From positions 1 through 8,261 of the forward strand of contig CAMYQS010000049.1 in assembly GCA_947296835.1 (NCBI GenBank): a stretch of DNA of 8,261 nt, read 5' to 3'. Below are positions 6,136 to 8,261 of the stretch, one piece after another. The translations under genes and the position numbers were made by a program. A model generated the notes under the pieces. The model saw nothing but the letters and a program-made list of their open reading frames with translations, did not search any database and was not told where the DNA came from. This DNA is from an uncultured Atopostipes sp. GTDB taxonomy: Bacteria; Bacillota; Bacilli; Lactobacillales; Carnobacteriaceae_A. Position 1 is the first letter of the stretch; every line of letters starts with the position of its first letter.

Positions 6136-7134
6136 TTAACCAATTGTTGCAAAGTGCTCTAAAGTACGAGCCATGTTTGAAACGAATCCGTACTCGTTGT
6201 CATACCATGAAACTGTCTTAACCATTTGTGATCCATCTTCAGATTCAGCGATTTCAGTTAGAGTAGCATCAAATACTGCTCCAGCTGGGAATCCGATAAT
6301 ATCAGATGAAACGATTTGGTCTTCGTTGTAAGCAAACGCTGGGTTTGAGAATTCTTTCATCTTAGCGTTAATTTCTTCAACAGTTGTTTTCTCTTCTAAT
6401 AATGAGTAGAAGATTGTGTGTGAACCAGTAATTGTTGGTACACGTAAAGCAGTACCATCTAATTTACCGTCAACTGCAGGGATAACTTTACCAATTGCTT
6501 TAGCTGCACCTGTTGATGAAGGGATGATGTTCTGTGCTGCTGCACGTCCACCACGGAAGTCCTTACCACTTGGTGAGTCTTGTAAAGCTTGAGTAGCAGT
6601 GTAAGCATGAACTGTTACCATGTTACCTGTTTTAATTTTGTAGTTATCGTGTAATACTTTAACAACTGGTGCTAAAGAGTTTGTTGTACATGAAGCTGCT
6701 GAGATAATAGTATCTTCTGCAGTAATTTCATCATCGTTAACTCCGTAAACAACCATTTTAGCGTCTGAAGCTGGTGCAGAGATTAATACACGTTTAGCTC
6801 CTGCATCGATATGAGCTTGTGATTTTTCTACTGATGTATAGAAACCAGTACACTCTAATACGATATCGATTCCTAGGTCTCCCCATGGTAATTTGCTTGC
6901 ATCTGGTTCAGCAAATGCTTGAATTTTTTTACCATCGATTACGATACTGTCTTCTGTTGAGTCAACAGTTCCGTTAAAGTTACCGAAAGCTGTATCGTAC
7001 TTGAATAAGTAAGCTAAGTTGTCGTTGTCAGTTAAATCGTTAACTGCTACTACTTCTAACTCACTATTTGTTTCTAATAAACGACGTAACATTAAGCGTC
7101 CAATACGTCCAAAACCATTAATTGCTACTTTCAT
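6136..7134 (-). CDS. gap: NAD-dependent glyceraldehyde-3-phosphate dehydrogenase
   Basis: This 332-residue cytoplasmic enzyme oxidises and phosphorylates glyceraldehyde 3-phosphate to 1,3-bisphosphoglycerate, reducing NAD+. The start ATG (7132-7134) follows a perfect AAGGAGG (7144-7150) with 9 bases of spacing, suggesting very strong translation. The Rossmann fold opens with NGFGRIG (6-12); Asp33 in VNDLTD indicates NAD+ rather than NADP+ preference. The catalytic nucleophile is Cys149 in SCTTN and its partner is His176. The C-terminal half contains the STGAAKA stretch (207-213) and SWYDNE (309-314). The catalytic domain has unusual segments for a Bacilli glycolytic Gap: TATQALQDSPSGKDFRGGR at 179-197 resembles enterobacterial-type GapA, and GSHTIFYSLLEEK (237-249) replaces the usual SVVDL-like strand. 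It directly follows cggR, so it is the CggR-controlled glycolytic isoform rather than a gluconeogenic GapB, which is NADP-linked and unlinked to cggR. Confidence 0.97.
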   Translation of the reverse strand: MKVAINGFGRIGRLMLRRLLETNSELEVVAVNDLTDNDNLAYLFKYDTAFGNFNGTVDSTEDSIVIDGKKIQAFAEPDASKLPWGDLGIDIVLECTGFYTSVEKSQAHIDAGAKRVLISAPASDAKMVVYGVNDDEITAEDTIISAASCTTNSLAPVVKVLHDNYKIKTGNMVTVHAYTATQALQDSPSGKDFRGGRAAAQNIIPSSTGAAKAIGKVIPAVDGKLDGTALRVPTITGSHTIFYSLLEEKTTVEEINAKMKEFSNPAFAYNEDQIVSSDIIGFPAGAVFDATLTEIAESEDGSQMVKTVSWYDNEYGFVSNMARTLEHFATIG

Positions 7135-7168
7135 TATTGATTTCCTCCTTAGAAAATCTTACCTTATT

Positions 7169-8203
7169 TTATTTTAAAGGGTCTCCCCCATTTAAAATCT
7201 CATTTGCTGCTGCCTCATCAGTTATTAACCAAGTGTGGGATGGTGCAGTCTTTAAATACGATTCAATCGCATTTGCTTTTTTAAATCCACCGGCTACAGT
7301 TACAATGTGATCAATCTTTTCGAGTGATGATGATTGTAATCCTATGTTCGAAAGTTTATAAACGATGTTTCCATCTTTATCAATAAACTCTCCGAAGGCT
7401 TCTGCAACGGCTTCTTTTTCAATTAAAATTTCGAGTGTACTCTCGTTTAACCCTCGACGCTTGGCCATCTCAATCGGGTTACCTATACTGTACAAAATTA
7501 GCGAGGCACTTTCAACTAATTCCAATGTATTCTTGATTTCAGGCTCTTTTAATAATTCTTGATAGATTTGCTCATGGACATATTCGGGTGCATATAACCC
7601 ATGAAATTGTCCTCCTGTTTGTTGTGCCATTCTCTGAGCAATGACGTTGGCTTCGATCATAGTGTCATCACCTAAGCCACCTCTAGCGGGTACAAATAAC
7701 AGCTTTCGATTTGTTCCTAAATCACTATCCATATAGTTCGCAACTTCATTTAATGTCGTTCCGCCCATAACGGCAATGATTTGTTCCTTATCACCTAACA
7801 GTCGATTCATAATCTCAACTGTCTTATCAGCCATTTTAGAAAGTATTGTTTCATCTTCGTTTAAATTGCCTGGAATAATCACACAAGCTTGTATATCTAA
7901 GTGATTAGCTAGTTCTTTTTCCATTTCATAAAACTGTGTGTAACTTTCTAATAACTCGCTTAGCTCATCTAGTGTTTCGTGACCTTCAATTGTCAGGGTC
8001 ATTCCAGCAGAAGATGTTGTGATCAAACGGTTAATTTTGAGTGCGTCAACTTCTTTACGAATTATTCGTTCGGTTAAGTGAACTCTCTCTGATAATAAAC
8101 GACGTCCAATCGGTTCTTCTTTATTGATAACATCTAGAATGTGATAACGTCTCAATAAGATTTCAAAAGCTTCAGGAAGTACTTTTTGTAATACGACTAA
8201 CAT
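7169..8203 (-). CDS. cggR: Central glycolytic genes regulator, SorC/DeoR-family repressor
   Basis: This 344-residue transcriptional repressor is close to the 340 residues of B. subtilis CggR and aligns with it along its length. The N-terminal winged-helix DNA-binding domain (about 1-80) shows PIGRRLLSERVHLTERIIRKE around 31-51, ending in the wing segment GMTLTIEG. The C-terminal sugar-phosphate domain (about 90-340) carries GGTT (147-150), VPARGGLG (171-178), VAGG with Lys308/309 and ITDEAA (327-332), corresponding to the fructose-1,6-bisphosphate pocket. In B. subtilis, this ligand relieves repression of the operon when glucose is plentiful. The start ATG (8201-8203) has GAGGA (8212-8216) with 8 bases of spacing; a nearer GGAG is only 1 base away and too close. 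The gene is first in the operon, 34 bases before gap, so it controls its own synthesis. Conservation is lower than in the enzymes, as expected for a regulator. Confidence 0.95.
   Translation of the reverse strand: MLVVLQKVLPEAFEILLRRYHILDVINKEEPIGRRLLSERVHLTERIIRKEVDALKINRLITTSSAGMTLTIEGHETLDELSELLESYTQFYEMEKELANHLDIQACVIIPGNLNEDETILSKMADKTVEIMNRLLGDKEQIIAVMGGTTLNEVANYMDSDLGTNRKLLFVPARGGLGDDTMIEANVIAQRMAQQTGGQFHGLYAPEYVHEQIYQELLKEPEIKNTLELVESASLILYSIGNPIEMAKRRGLNESTLEILIEKEAVAEAFGEFIDKDGNIVYKLSNIGLQSSSLEKIDHIVTVAGGFKKANAIESYLKTAPSHTWLITDEAAANEILNGGDPLK
7171..7198 (-). other. Stable hairpin at the end of cggR, probable mRNA processing/stability element
   Basis: On the minus strand ATTTTAAA (7198-7191) pairs perfectly with TTTAAAAT (7178-7171), and GGG (7189-7187) with CCC (7181-7179), with one bulged base and a 5-base loop: 11 bp in total. 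It covers the last codons of cggR and ends in its TAA. There is no U-tract after it, so it is not a terminator. In B. subtilis the cggR-gapA mRNA is cleaved by RNase Y near the end of cggR, just ahead of a stem-loop that then protects the gapA message; this hairpin is placed to do the same. Confidence 0.7.
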
Positions 8204-8236
8204 TCTCCACTTCCTCTCGCCTGCTTCACGTTTATA

Positions 8237-8245
8237 AATATAACA
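8237..8245 (-). promoter_or_regulatory. Putative extended -10 of the cggR operon promoter
   Basis: On the minus strand TGTTATATT has the TGn extension and a 5-of-6 -10 box (TATATT, 8237-8242). The predicted transcription start near 8230 would give a leader of about 27 bases. The matching -35 box would lie at or beyond the window edge, so the promoter cannot be confirmed. Confidence 0.4.
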
Positions 8246-8250
8246 TCAAG

Positions 8251-8257
8251 CGGGACG
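8251..8257. promoter_or_regulatory. Possible CggR operator half-site
   Basis: The plus strand reads CGGGACG here, matching the CGGGAC core described for the B. subtilis CggR operator. It sits just upstream of the putative -10, about 48 bases from the cggR start, and is in reverse orientation relative to the gene. In B. subtilis the operator is downstream of the transcription start and has two repeats; here any partner site would lie outside the window. Low certainty. Confidence 0.3.
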
Positions 8258-8261
8258 AATG

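Overview
The window comes from a low-GC Gram-positive bacterium (Firmicutes, class Bacilli). The evidence is the gene order cggR-gap-pgk-tpi-pgm-eno, strong AGGAGG-type ribosome binding sites, AT-rich spacers, and small lipoproteins with a Leu-Ala-Ala-Cys lipobox. Enolase (with a PIAFQEFMI segment) and phosphoglycerate kinase look more like Staphylococcaceae or Lactobacillales-type proteins (Carnobacteriaceae, Aerococcaceae) than like Bacillus subtilis. I cannot fix the family from sequence alone.

All genes are on the minus strand, so the reading order runs from high to low coordinates. From 8261 down to about 1069 lies one complete lower-glycolysis operon. It begins with the repressor CggR (7169-8203), followed by glyceraldehyde-3-phosphate dehydrogenase (6136-7134), phosphoglycerate kinase (4836-6023), triose-phosphate isomerase (4011-4775), cofactor-independent phosphoglycerate mutase (2489-4018) and enolase (1121-2413). 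These enzymes take triose phosphates to phosphoenolpyruvate. In B. subtilis, CggR senses fructose-1,6-bisphosphate and represses this operon. RNA structures divide the operon: a stable hairpin at the cggR stop codon (probable mRNA processing/stability element), a terminator-like hairpin with a U-tract between gap and pgk (probable attenuation, giving more gap than pgk mRNA), a small hairpin at the pgm stop, and a strong terminator after eno.

From 1068 down to 504 is a non-coding spacer. It holds several inverted repeats, a three-copy 41-bp-period direct repeat whose units each contain a GCGACA/TGTCGC dyad, and a putative promoter facing the next gene. From 503 to the left edge are two small paralogous lipoprotein genes, the second cut off by the window start. 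Their signal peptides are alike, and the complete one has a short, extremely acidic, lysine- and arginine-free mature part of unknown function.

No tRNA, rRNA, CRISPR array, insertion sequence or clearly new multi-gene system is visible. The parts least explained by known biology are the repeat array, the lipoprotein pair and the divergent sequence of the Gap protein.
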